This document shows positions 27,469-35,338 of a stretch of DNA of 64,000 nucleotides, one piece after another. The translations under genes were made by a program, and so were the position numbers. Every line of letters starts with the position of its first letter. Position 1 is the stretch's first letter. The DNA comes from UBA6170 sp034429975 (GTDB lineage: Bacteria; Chloroflexota; Anaerolineae; Anaerolineales; Anaerolineaceae): assembly GCA_034429975.1 (NCBI GenBank), contig DAOUFM010000135.1, forward strand, positions 62,001-126,000, read 5' to 3'. The notes under the pieces were generated by a model. That model was not told where the DNA came from. It saw only the letters and a program-made list of their open reading frames with translations, and searched no databases.

Positions 27469-29253
27469 CTACTTTCCCAATCTGCCTCGCTCTTCCTCAA
27501 CGATAGAGGGATCCAACTTCTTGAATAATGGCTCTGGCTTATTAAACCTCCAGCCAGGTTGAAGTTGGCTGGGTTTCCATTCACCTTTGCCGGTCTCAGG
27601 GTGGTAGCGGAGGACGACGTGCACGTCTAATGAGTCTTTTGCAGACACTGTGGATTGGGTTCCGAACAAGGGGGCGGAATAACCCAGGAATTGATTTAAT
27701 TTTTCGCTTGTAAAGGGTAAAAATGGAGCGAAAAGAATTTTTAATGAGTCAATTGCCTTCATGGCTGTATAAATTGCTCTGGCTGCTGCTAATCGATCTG
27801 TTTTGATGGCTGTCCAGGGTGCGGTTTGGTCTAGATATTTATTGACTTCTGAAGCAAGGCGGACGACTTCCTGTAAGGCTGCGCGAAGGTGAACAGCGTC
27901 CATCTCTTTTCCAACAGAGTAAAAACCATTATCGATGGTTTGAAGAAGAGATTGATCAAGTTCGGTCAGTTCTCCAGGGTCAGGGACAATTCCTTCCCAA
28001 TGTTTATATGCAAAGGATAACACCCGATTTGCCAAATTTCCCCAGGTTGCTACCAGTTCGTCGTTGTTGCGATGGTAAAAATCATCCCAATCCCAATCTG
28101 AATCACGTGTTTCAGGCATTGCTATCGTTAAGTAATAACGTAATGGGTCGGGATCATAGCGCGTCAAGAAATCTCTTCCATAAACAGCCCAATTCCGACT
28201 GCCAGAAATTTTTTGTCCTTCCAGGTTCATAAATTCGTTTGCCGGAACATCATAGGGGAGTACCAATGTAGATGGATTTTCAGCCCCCATCATCTCATCG
28301 AAATTAGTTGAGAGTCCCAATAGCTCAGCAGGCCAAATGATGGCATGGAATGGGATATTGTCTTTGCCAATGAAATAGTACGCTTTTGAATTTTTATTAG
28401 TCCACCATTCTCTCCAGGCGTCTTTATCGTCTGTTAGTAAACCATATTCTATGGCAGCAGATAAATACCCAATGACTGCTTCAAACCAAACATAGAGACA
28501 TTTACCTTTCTGTCCCTCAAGGGGTACCGGGATACCCCAATCCAGGTCTCTTGTGATTGGCCGGCCCCGCAGGCCATCTGATTGAATTTGTCCCAATGAT
28601 TGGCGTAAAACGTTTTGTCGCCAGTAACTTTCACGCTCTTTTAAAAATGATGCAATTTGAGGTTCTAATTTACTCAAATCTAAAAAAAAGTGGGTTGTTT
28701 CACGTAATTCGGGAGTTGAGCCATCTATTTTTGATTTTGGATTGATTAACTTTCCAGCTTCTAGTAGATTTCCGCATTTGTCACATTGATCACTTCTAGC
28801 ATTTTCATATCCACAAATATAACAGGTGCCTTCAACATAACGATCCGGAAGAAATTTGTTTTGCGTGACAGAATACCATTGCTCCTGACTTTCCTGATAA
28901 AGAAAGCCATTTTGATTAAGAGCTAGAAAAATTTTCTGAGAAACATCGAAGTGGTTTTCTGTATGAGTGCTCGTAAATACATCGTAAGTGATCCCAATAG
29001 CCTGGAAAAGTTCCAAAAAGCCTTTATGGTAGCGATGGTAAACTTCAAGTGGAGAAGTTTTTTCGGCATCAGCCCGAATTGTGATGGGTGTGCCATGGGA
29101 ATCTGAACCAGAAACCATAAGTACTTTTCTTCCCATTAACCGCTGATAGCGGGCAAAAATATCTGCTGGTAGATAAGAACCAGTAAGATTCCCTACATGA
29201 ATTTCGGCATTCGCATACGGCCAGGCAACAGCAACAAGGATTGGTTCAGACAT
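27469..29253 (-). CDS. metG: Methionyl-tRNA synthetase
   Basis: Class I synthetase that charges tRNA-Met. The HIGH-equivalent is in PYANAEIHVGNL; GSDSHGTP is conserved; a four-cysteine zinc knuckle is present (CYICGYENARSDQCDKCG). The KMSKS-equivalent reads KISGS in GQKISGSRNW, so the second lysine is replaced by glycine. Then comes the anticodon-binding helical domain; no C-terminal tRNA-binding EMAP domain is present. I use ATG 29253 (MSEPILVAVAWPYANA) because GAGGT lies five bases upstream; the longer frame to 29289 is less likely. 594 residues. Confidence 0.94.
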   Translation of the reverse strand: MSEPILVAVAWPYANAEIHVGNLTGSYLPADIFARYQRLMGRKVLMVSGSDSHGTPITIRADAEKTSPLEVYHRYHKGFLELFQAIGITYDVFTSTHTENHFDVSQKIFLALNQNGFLYQESQEQWYSVTQNKFLPDRYVEGTCYICGYENARSDQCDKCGNLLEAGKLINPKSKIDGSTPELRETTHFFLDLSKLEPQIASFLKERESYWRQNVLRQSLGQIQSDGLRGRPITRDLDWGIPVPLEGQKGKCLYVWFEAVIGYLSAAIEYGLLTDDKDAWREWWTNKNSKAYYFIGKDNIPFHAIIWPAELLGLSTNFDEMMGAENPSTLVLPYDVPANEFMNLEGQKISGSRNWAVYGRDFLTRYDPDPLRYYLTIAMPETRDSDWDWDDFYHRNNDELVATWGNLANRVLSFAYKHWEGIVPDPGELTELDQSLLQTIDNGFYSVGKEMDAVHLRAALQEVVRLASEVNKYLDQTAPWTAIKTDRLAAARAIYTAMKAIDSLKILFAPFLPFTSEKLNQFLGYSAPLFGTQSTVSAKDSLDVHVVLRYHPETGKGEWKPSQLQPGWRFNKPEPLFKKLDPSIVEEERGRLGK

Positions 29254-29374
29254 AAGGACCTCAGACTTAAATAATCCGAATTTTATCATGTTTCAAAGCG
29301 AAAATACGCTATCATTTTTGAGAACCCGACAAGACATATTGTTACAAAAAATGAAGAAATTGCCTGAATTCATG

Positions 29375-29380
29375 TATAAT
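29375..29380 (+). promoter_or_regulatory. Possible -10 for nfeD-SPFH
   Basis: TATAAT 23 bases before the GTG start, placing a transcription start just ahead of the AAAGGTG ribosome site. No convincing -35. Confidence 0.35.
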
Positions 29381-29403
29381 CGTTTAAAGAAAGGTGACTT
29401 TCC

Positions 29404-29994
29404 GTGAATCCAATCATTAATCCAAATATCGCTTATGTTCTGTTAATTGTTGGCTTTGTTTTATCTATATTGGCGTTATTAACCCCTGGGACAGGAGTTG
29501 TTGAGATAATCGGGCTTTTTTCAATGATTTTGGCTGGTTATGGGATTATTTCGAATCCAGTTCATTTATGGTCATTAATCATTTTGGTGCCTTTTATACC
29601 TTTATTAGTTATTTATCGAAAAACAAAAAAGAAATATTTACTGGGTGCTTCGATTGGCTTATTAAATATTGGCTCTTATATGCTTTTTAAATCTCCGGAT
29701 GGTGGGTTTGCTGTTTCCCCTGTCATTGCTCTTGTTATTGTTTTGGTTAATGCGCCTTTGTTATGGATTGTTGTAGTCAAAATTATTGAAGCGGTTGATA
29801 GAAAACCTGACTTTAATCCAGCCAATATTATTGGAAAAGTTGGAGAAGCCCGAACAAATATTATTAAAGAGGGTACAGTTTACGTTGACGGAGAGGAATG
29901 GAGTGCTAAAAGTTCAGAAAAAATTTTGAAAGGAGAACTTGTTAAAGTAACAGAGAAAGAAGGTTTGATCCTTATTGTTGAAAAAACAAATTAA
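29404..29994 (+). CDS. NfeD-like membrane protein
   Basis: 196 residues with about four transmembrane helices followed by a small C-terminal OB-fold domain (IIGKVGEARTNI through GELVKVTEKEGLILIVE), the architecture of NfeD proteins without the protease domain. These proteins act with SPFH/stomatin partners in membrane organisation. GTG 29404 has AAAGGTG seven bases upstream. The SPFH gene follows 18 bases later, the expected neighbour. Confidence 0.85.
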   Translation: MNPIINPNIAYVLLIVGFVLSILALLTPGTGVVEIIGLFSMILAGYGIISNPVHLWSLIILVPFIPLLVIYRKTKKKYLLGASIGLLNIGSYMLFKSPDGGFAVSPVIALVIVLVNAPLLWIVVVKIIEAVDRKPDFNPANIIGKVGEARTNIIKEGTVYVDGEEWSAKSSEKILKGELVKVTEKEGLILIVEKTN

Positions 29995-30012
29995 TTTATT
30001 AAGGAGAAAAGT

Positions 30013-30915
30013 ATGGATAATCTTCCAGTATTTATCTGTCTAATTGGAGCCATTGTTGTTATAGGATTGATGTTCCTTTGGTCGGCTATAAAAATTGTTC
30101 CCGAATATCAGCGCCTGGTTGTGTTTCGATTGGGAAGGTGTATTGGGGCAAAAGGTCCTGGATTGATCTTGTTGATCCCATTTGTGGATCGAGCAGTGCG
30201 CGTTGATTTGCGAGAGCAGGTAAGAGAAATCCCGGCGCAAACCTCGATTACAAATGATAACGCTCCCATTAACATCGATTTCCTTTGGTATTACAAAATT
30301 ATCGACCCAATCCAATCAGTCCTTCAGGTAGGCAATTTTGAATTGGCTGCGCAGGGTATTGCTACGACAACCTTGCGATCGGTTATCGGAGGTATTATGT
30401 TGGACGGTGTTCTATCTGAACGAGAGACGATTAATACTTCTTTGCGTGTCAGATTAGATGAAGTTACCGAAAGATGGGGTGTAAAGGTTACCAACGTAGA
30501 AATTCGGGAGATCAGCCCGCCCCGAGATGTGCAGGAATCGATGAACCGGCAATTAACTGCAGAAAGAACGCGACGTGCAGTGGTTACGGAATCTGCGGGT
30601 AAACGAGAATCAGCCATTAATATTGCCGAAGGTGAAAAGCAGGCGGCTATCCTAAAAGCCCAGGGTCAAAGAGAATCTTCAATTTTAATTGCTGAAGGTG
30701 AAAAAGAGGCGCAGTTATTAAGGGCAGAAGGTTATGCAAACGCCCTTGAAAAGATATTCGAGGTTGCAAATACCGTTGACTCTCAAACAATGACTTTACA
30801 ATATTTTGAGACTTTGAAAACAATGTCTGCGAATCCAGCCACCAAATATATTTTCCCAATGGAGTTCACCAGCCTTTTGTCGGATTTCATCTCAAAGAAT
30901 AAGAAAACTGATTAA
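30013..30915 (+). CDS. SPFH/stomatin family protein (slipin-like)
   Basis: 300 residues. One N-terminal transmembrane helix, then the SPFH domain beginning IVPEYQRLVVFRLGRCIGAKGPG; VDLREQVREIPAQ and NIDFLWYYKI are stomatin hallmarks. A long coiled region (about 190-250) has repeated EGEKQAAILKAQGQRESS-like units. It oligomerises at the membrane with its NfeD partner; proposed roles are membrane microdomain scaffolding and protease control. A strong terminator follows immediately. Confidence 0.92.
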   Translation: MDNLPVFICLIGAIVVIGLMFLWSAIKIVPEYQRLVVFRLGRCIGAKGPGLILLIPFVDRAVRVDLREQVREIPAQTSITNDNAPINIDFLWYYKIIDPIQSVLQVGNFELAAQGIATTTLRSVIGGIMLDGVLSERETINTSLRVRLDEVTERWGVKVTNVEIREISPPRDVQESMNRQLTAERTRRAVVTESAGKRESAINIAEGEKQAAILKAQGQRESSILIAEGEKEAQLLRAEGYANALEKIFEVANTVDSQTMTLQYFETLKTMSANPATKYIFPMEFTSLLSDFISKNKKTD

Positions 30916-30918
30916 TAG

Positions 30919-30961
30919 AAATCGACCTCCTGAAGTTCAGGGGGTCGATTTATCTTTTTTT
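30919..30961 (+). terminator. Intrinsic terminator after the SPFH gene
   Basis: 16-base arms (30919-30934 and 30936-30951) are complementary with one G-U pair around a GAAGTTC turn, followed by ATCTTTTTTT. It starts four bases after the SPFH stop codon. Confidence 0.9.
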
Positions 30962-30962
30962 G

Positions 30963-31397
30963 ATGTTTATTATCTTACCTGCCACTATAAAAGATCTAAA
31001 CGAATTACGAAATTTAGAAAAAATATGTTTTCCGGTGGACCAATGGCCTCTGCTGGATTTGATAGCTGTTCTGACGCTTCCTGGAATTATCAAATTGAAG
31101 GCAGATTATCAGGGTGAATTTGTGGGATTTATTGCCGGAAGTTATAAAAGAAGGCAATCGACTGGTTGGATTACTACCCTGGCTGTTTTCCCTGAGTATC
31201 AAAATAAAGGTATTGCTCAAGATTTATTACGGGAATGTGAAAGATTAATGCAAGTAAAAAAAATTCATTTAACAGTTCGGGTAGGAAATATCAAAGCAAT
31301 ACATTTGTATGAAAAAAATGGCTATTTTAGAAAAGATGTTTGGGAATCCTATTATGTAGATGGAGAAGACGCTATATTGTTACAAAAATTGAGTTGA
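30963..31397 (+). CDS. GNAT family N-acetyltransferase
   Basis: 144 residues. The acetyl-CoA-binding motif is VFPEYQNKGIAQDLL, preceded by GWITTLAV and followed by LTVRVGNIKAIHLYEKNGY. It resembles RimI-like and small-molecule acetyltransferases; the substrate is unknown. ATG 30963 overlaps the T tract of the preceding terminator, so its own promoter must lie within or before the hairpin, or translation depends on read-through. No clear ribosome site. Confidence 0.75.
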   Translation: MFIILPATIKDLNELRNLEKICFPVDQWPLLDLIAVLTLPGIIKLKADYQGEFVGFIAGSYKRRQSTGWITTLAVFPEYQNKGIAQDLLRECERLMQVKKIHLTVRVGNIKAIHLYEKNGYFRKDVWESYYVDGEDAILLQKLS

Positions 31398-31422
31398 CTT
31401 TTTCTTTGAACAACCGTATTAT
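31394..31422 (+). promoter_or_regulatory. Strong sigma70-type promoter
   Basis: TTGACT (31394-31399), exactly 17 bases, TATTAT (31417-31422). It drives a short leader containing an 11-codon ORF and a terminator, upstream of the SWIM-domain gene. Confidence 0.72.
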
Positions 31423-31442
31423 AGAGTTGATCAGGAGAATTC

Positions 31443-31478
31443 ATGGAAACAACTGTTTTAAAGACATATGAACATTAA
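31443..31478 (+). CDS. Possible 11-residue leader peptide (METTVLKTYEH)
   Basis: ATG 31443 to TAA 31476-31478, with AGGAG at 31433-31437 five bases upstream and a promoter whose start would be near 31429. The terminator stem starts on the base after the stop codon. That spacing means a ribosome on the last codons would cover the 5' arm of the hairpin, so translation could influence termination. No run of a single regulatory amino acid is seen. Could equally be a short standalone peptide mRNA or the 5' part of a roughly 76-base small RNA. Confidence 0.4.
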   Translation: METTVLKTYEH

Positions 31479-31504
31479 AGGCACGCTTATTTGCGTGCTT
31501 TTTT
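31479..31504 (+). terminator. Intrinsic terminator/attenuator before the SWIM gene
   Basis: AGGCACGC (31479-31486) pairs with GCGTGCTT (31493-31500) around TTATTT, with one G-U pair, and a run of six T follows at 31499-31504. The next gene starts 38 bases later. Confidence 0.75.
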
Positions 31505-31542
31505 ATACCTTTTAAAAAACCTTGAAAGGAGATTAATTAAAA

Positions 31543-31788
31543 ATGGATTATGGGATGATCGGAAAAATTGAAAAAGCAAAAAGATATGCACAACAAAAAG
31601 ATCGATTCTTGGTGAAAAAATTAGAAGTTGTAGTAGGTGGTGAAAATAACCCCCATATTGTTACCTATGACGAAGGTCAATGGAATTGCGATTGTGAATT
31701 TTTTCAAAGCCGAGGTCGTTGCAGCCATACAATGGCTTTAGAAATCATTCTTGAAGGAATGGTAGTATCCGAAAAGTTTGATGTATAA
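31543..31788 (+). CDS. SWIM zinc-finger domain protein, small
   Basis: 81 residues. The zinc motif CDCEFFQSRGRCSHTMALE fits the SWIM pattern CxCx(n)CxH, and the strand before it (HIVTYDEGQWNCDC) matches the usual SWIM beta-hairpin. SWIM domains bind nucleic acid or proteins, often as part of larger ATPases or transposases; here the domain stands alone. AAAGGAG is 11 bases from ATG. Expression is probably affected by the upstream promoter and terminator unit. A terminator follows. Confidence 0.72.
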   Translation: MDYGMIGKIEKAKRYAQQKDRFLVKKLEVVVGGENNPHIVTYDEGQWNCDCEFFQSRGRCSHTMALEIILEGMVVSEKFDV

Positions 31789-31806
31789 ATTTCTAAATTA
31801 ATAAAG

Positions 31807-31847
31807 AAACAGTTTGGGTTTTAACATAACCACAAACTGTTTTTATT
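31807..31847 (+). terminator. Intrinsic terminator after the SWIM gene
   Basis: AAACAGTTTG (31807-31816) pairs with CAAACTGTTT (31833-31842), with partial pairing further in, and TTTTATTT follows. Confidence 0.75.
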
Positions 31848-31852
31848 TAAGG

Positions 31853-31940
31853 CGGAGAGAGAGGGATTCGAACCCTCGGTGGCCATGAAGACCACAACGG
31901 TTTTCGAGACCGCCCCGTTCAACCGCTCCGGCATCTCTCC
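31853..31940 (-). tRNA. tRNA-Ser(CGA)
   Basis: 88-base class II tRNA on the minus strand. Acceptor GGAGAGA pairs with TCTCTCC, discriminator G at 31853, D arm, anticodon loop CTCGAAA giving anticodon CGA (complement of 31904-31906, reads UCG), long variable arm (GTGG...CCAC) and T arm GAGGG TTCGAAT CCCTC. CCA is not encoded. The acceptor end lies just beyond the SWIM-gene terminator, on the opposite strand. Confidence 0.95.
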
Positions 31941-31971
31941 AGGAATTCCCCACAATTATAGCAGACGATAG

Positions 31972-33366
31972 CTAAATCTCCACAAAATCATAACGATTTG
32001 GAAAATATACCGGCGCAATATGATTTTCCTCAAGTTTCTCCATCAATACATTCGCCGATTTTTCCTCACCGTGAATTAAATATAACCCTCTTAGTGTTTT
32101 TTGGGAGCTTTTTGCATACTCTAATAATTTGTTCTGGTCCGCATGTGCTGATAATCCCCCTATTGTTGAAATTTCAGCCCGGCGATTAAATAATTGCCCG
32201 AATATTCTGACTGTTTTTTGACGTTCAGCCAGACGTCTTCCCAATGTATAGGGTGCCTGCCAGGAAACAATTAAGATAGTGTTTAAAGGATTCTCAATAT
32301 TATTTCTTAAGTGGTGAAGAATTCTCCCGGTTTCTGCCATTCCTGAAGCAGAAATGATGACGGCAGATCCTTTGATATCATTGATCTTCTTTGATTCTTC
32401 CACTGAATGAGTATAGGTTAAATAAGGGTTTGATAATGCCTGATGATTACCTTCTTGAATAAATTTCTGAGTTTCCTCATCAAATAAATAGCTATATTTT
32501 TTAAAAATATCTGTTGCATTGACAGCTAAAGGGCTATCCACAAAAATGGGAACCGGGGGAATATCTTTGTTGGCTAACATACGGTTTAAGAAATAAACCA
32601 ATTCCTGGGTCCTGCCTACTGCAAAAGCGGGAATAATGATTTTTCCACCGCGCCGAATTGTTTTACTTGTTACTTCTTTAAATTCTTCGTAAGCAATTTC
32701 AGGATCATGATGATTTTTATCCCCATATGTGCATTCCATAATGAGATAATCTGTTTGGTCTGGCATAATTGGATCATGTAAAAGAGGGAGATTATCCCGG
32801 CCGACATCTCCTGAAAACCATAGACGTTTTTGCTCATTCTGCTCTTTGATGTCCAGAATAACGGATGCAGAGCCTAAGATATGACCTGAATCGACAAAGG
32901 TTACTTTTACGCCATCTGCAACCTCAAAGGATTGATTATATTCAACCGGTGAAAATAAATCACATGCGATTTCTGCATCTTTGATTGTGAACAAAGGTTC
33001 AACCGATGGTTCCCCTCTCCGGGCTCTTTTTTTATTGACGTATTGGACATCTGCTTCTTGAATATGGGCTGAATCTCTCAACATGACCTGTGCCAAACTG
33101 GCAGTTGCGTTGGTAGCAATTATCGAATTGCTAAACCCTTGTTTTACAAGGTTGGGGATATTGCCACTATGGTCGATGTGGGCATGCGAGAGCAGCAATA
33201 CATCGATATCCTTGGGAAGAAATTTAAATTGTTGATTATATTGGTAAGATTCTGCTCTTTTTCCCTGGAACAAACCACAATCGAGGAGAATTTTCGAGTT
33301 ATTAACTTCAACAAGAACTTGCGTACCGGTTACGGTTCTGGCCGCGCCTAGAAAATTAACTTTCAT
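31972..33366 (-). CDS. Metallo-beta-lactamase/beta-CASP RNA-processing hydrolase
   Basis: 464 residues, CPSF73/Ysh1-like ribonuclease family. Metal ligands are in LLSHAHIDHSGNIP, the later His in VDSGHILGSASV and the Asp in SGDVGRDNLPLL. The beta-CASP part includes IIIPAFAVGRTQEL and the terminal GGLSAHADQNKL with a conserved His; the segment ISASGMAETGRILHHL is typical. It likely has endo- and/or 5'-3' exonuclease activity on RNA. It is preceded by AAAGGT and lies five bases after the RNase D gene, suggesting one RNA-decay operon. Confidence 0.9.
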   Translation of the reverse strand: MKVNFLGAARTVTGTQVLVEVNNSKILLDCGLFQGKRAESYQYNQQFKFLPKDIDVLLLSHAHIDHSGNIPNLVKQGFSNSIIATNATASLAQVMLRDSAHIQEADVQYVNKKRARRGEPSVEPLFTIKDAEIACDLFSPVEYNQSFEVADGVKVTFVDSGHILGSASVILDIKEQNEQKRLWFSGDVGRDNLPLLHDPIMPDQTDYLIMECTYGDKNHHDPEIAYEEFKEVTSKTIRRGGKIIIPAFAVGRTQELVYFLNRMLANKDIPPVPIFVDSPLAVNATDIFKKYSYLFDEETQKFIQEGNHQALSNPYLTYTHSVEESKKINDIKGSAVIISASGMAETGRILHHLRNNIENPLNTILIVSWQAPYTLGRRLAERQKTVRIFGQLFNRRAEISTIGGLSAHADQNKLLEYAKSSQKTLRGLYLIHGEEKSANVLMEKLEENHIAPVYFPNRYDFVEI

Positions 33367-33371
33367 AATTG

Positions 33372-34505
33372 TTACGACCTTTCCAGAACTAAATAAATTT
33401 CATTTCCAAATTTTGTGAATCGATAGGGGATATCATTCATAATTTCTTGAATATCGGACAACTCACATTTTTTCTGATGAGCAATCAATTCAAGATGTTC
33501 TTTCGGTAATACGATATCTGATTCAACGCACAATTCTTTGGCTTTGTTTTTTCTCCATTCTTTTAAAGCTTCGTATCTTGAAAGATATTGCGCACTTGGT
33601 TTTGCTTTTTCTTTCCGTAACGTAGAAGTTTTTTTTGTTACTGATGAAATGGCGTTTAATATTTCATGACCATAATTTTGAATAATTTTTTCTGATAAAC
33701 CCCTGATTTCTTTTAATTGTGTTTCATTTTTTGGGGCCGTCTTTACCAGGTCAAGAATTACCTGGTTTCCAAATACTTTAAAGGGTGGACGGTTCAGTTG
33801 TTTTGCTAAAGTTTCTCGAAAAAAATATAGATTTTTCAAAACCGCTTCATCATGAGTTGTTAAAGAACGCCCCTTTAAAATTTTCCAATAGTGGTCATTA
33901 TTTTTATTATTCACAAAAGGATTCACTTGAGTTAGTCGGTTGAAATCTTCCATAGCTAAATCCAATTTGTGAGCATCAACCAATTTTTTATAAAGAATTT
34001 TACGGATATCGAGCAGATAATGCGTGTCATGTTGTGCATACAAAATCATTTCTTTGGGCAATGGTCTTATTCCCCAATTTGCTCTTTGAAATTTTTTTTC
34101 AATTTTTATATTAAAATATTCAAAAATTAAAGATTGCAGGCTACAAGATTTAAAACCCAAAACTCTTGAAGAAATCATTGTGTCAAAAATGTTGTTAAAT
34201 TCAAATTGAAAATCTCTCTTCAGGCACATTAAATCATATTCGGCAGCATGAAAAATCTTTTCAATTTTTTTTGATGCGAATATTTCGTATAGCGAAGAAA
34301 CATCTTTTAATTTTATAGTATCAACAAGATAATCTTTGTCGGGAGTTGAAAACTGAATGAGGCAAATTCTTTCTTCATATTCGAATAAGCTGTTAGATTC
34401 TGTATCCACACCAATCATTGCCTGATTTTGTAATTGTGGGATTATCTCTTCTAATTGTTTTTTGGTTTCAATTAGTATGCCTGGTTTTTCTGTTCCTAAT
34501 GTCAT
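33372..34505 (-). CDS. rnd: Ribonuclease D
   Basis: 377-residue 3'-5' exoribonuclease. The DEDDy catalytic set is visible: GVDTES, HAAEYDL, the middle Asp in NIFDTMISSR, and YAQHDTHYLLDI. The HRDC domain follows in about residues 210-290 (FFRETLAKQLNRPPFKVF). It trims tRNA and other small RNA 3' ends. A TATAAT seven bases before the ATG, and no ribosome site, suggest a leaderless mRNA. It is followed by the beta-CASP nuclease. Confidence 0.92.
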   Translation of the reverse strand: MTLGTEKPGILIETKKQLEEIIPQLQNQAMIGVDTESNSLFEYEERICLIQFSTPDKDYLVDTIKLKDVSSLYEIFASKKIEKIFHAAEYDLMCLKRDFQFEFNNIFDTMISSRVLGFKSCSLQSLIFEYFNIKIEKKFQRANWGIRPLPKEMILYAQHDTHYLLDIRKILYKKLVDAHKLDLAMEDFNRLTQVNPFVNNKNNDHYWKILKGRSLTTHDEAVLKNLYFFRETLAKQLNRPPFKVFGNQVILDLVKTAPKNETQLKEIRGLSEKIIQNYGHEILNAISSVTKKTSTLRKEKAKPSAQYLSRYEALKEWRKNKAKELCVESDIVLPKEHLELIAHQKKCELSDIQEIMNDIPYRFTKFGNEIYLVLERS

Positions 34506-34512
34506 GAATGTG

Positions 34513-34518
34513 ATTATA
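34513..34518 (-). promoter_or_regulatory. -10 box for a leaderless rnd transcript
   Basis: Minus-strand TATAAT with CACATTC between it and the ATG at 34505. The element is part of a symmetric ATTATAAT that also reads TATAAT on the plus strand. Confidence 0.55.
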
Positions 34519-34599
34519 ATCCAATCATGATTTAGAATTTCTAGTAAAAAAAGGTTAAGGAAGATATTAATAACTCTTTTTTACTTGTTAAAGATAATC

Positions 34600-34605
34600 T
34601 ATAAT
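34600..34605 (+). promoter_or_regulatory. Possible -10 for the two-component operon
   Basis: TATAAT 52 bases before the response-regulator ATG. The region 17 bases upstream is a T-rich stretch and not a good -35. Confidence 0.35.
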
Positions 34606-34657
34606 AAAGTTGCGTATATTGAAATCATAATAATCATATGTCACTGGAGGTAGGATC

Positions 34658-35338
34658 ATGAACGAAAGGATCTTAATAGTTGAAGACGATCATGCCATCG
34701 TGAGGGTTCTAAAACGTACTTTGACTTACGAGGGATATAATGTTGAGAGTTCTCATGATGGCGTTTCGGGTTATGATACATATAAAAAATTTCATCCGGA
34801 TTTAATCATCCTGGATTGGATGCTTCCCGGAATGGATGGCATTGAGTTTTGTGATCGTATTCGCTCATCAGAAGACAATGTACCAATTATCATGTTAACT
34901 GCAAAAGATACAACCAGCGATCGTGTTATGGGGTTAGATGCAGGCGTTGATGATTATTTAGTAAAACCTTTTGAGATAGAAGAATTAACCGCAAGAATTC
35001 GAGCACTATTACGAAGGACGAAATCTGAAAGAACTTCGACATTGAATATGGCTGATCTGGTTTTAGACACATCCACACGTCAGGCACATAGAGGGGGAAG
35101 GGTAATCAATTTGACTGCTAAAGAATATGATTTGCTTGAATTATTTCTTCGCCATCCACGACAGGTTTTAACTCGGGAGGTCATTTTTGATCGAGTTTGG
35201 GGCTATGACTTTGGCGGTGAAAGTAATGTTTTAGATGTGTATATTCGATATTTACGACAAAAAATCGAAGAAAAAGGAGAGATCCGCTTAATCCATACCG
35301 CTCGTGGGGTTGGGTATGTAATGCGTGAAACACCTTAA
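34658..35338 (+). CDS. OmpR/PhoB-family response regulator
   Basis: 226 residues. Receiver domain with acidic pocket EDD near the N terminus, phosphoacceptor Asp in LIILDWMLPGMDG and the switch Lys in DDYLVKPFE. The C-terminal winged helix (about 130-226) ends RLIHTARGVGYVMRE, the OmpR signature. TGGAGG precedes the ATG. It overlaps its kinase gene by one base (TAATG), so both are translated together. The stimulus is not deducible. Confidence 0.95.
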   Translation: MNERILIVEDDHAIVRVLKRTLTYEGYNVESSHDGVSGYDTYKKFHPDLIILDWMLPGMDGIEFCDRIRSSEDNVPIIMLTAKDTTSDRVMGLDAGVDDYLVKPFEIEELTARIRALLRRTKSERTSTLNMADLVLDTSTRQAHRGGRVINLTAKEYDLLELFLRHPRQVLTREVIFDRVWGYDFGGESNVLDVYIRYLRQKIEEKGEIRLIHTARGVGYVMRETP

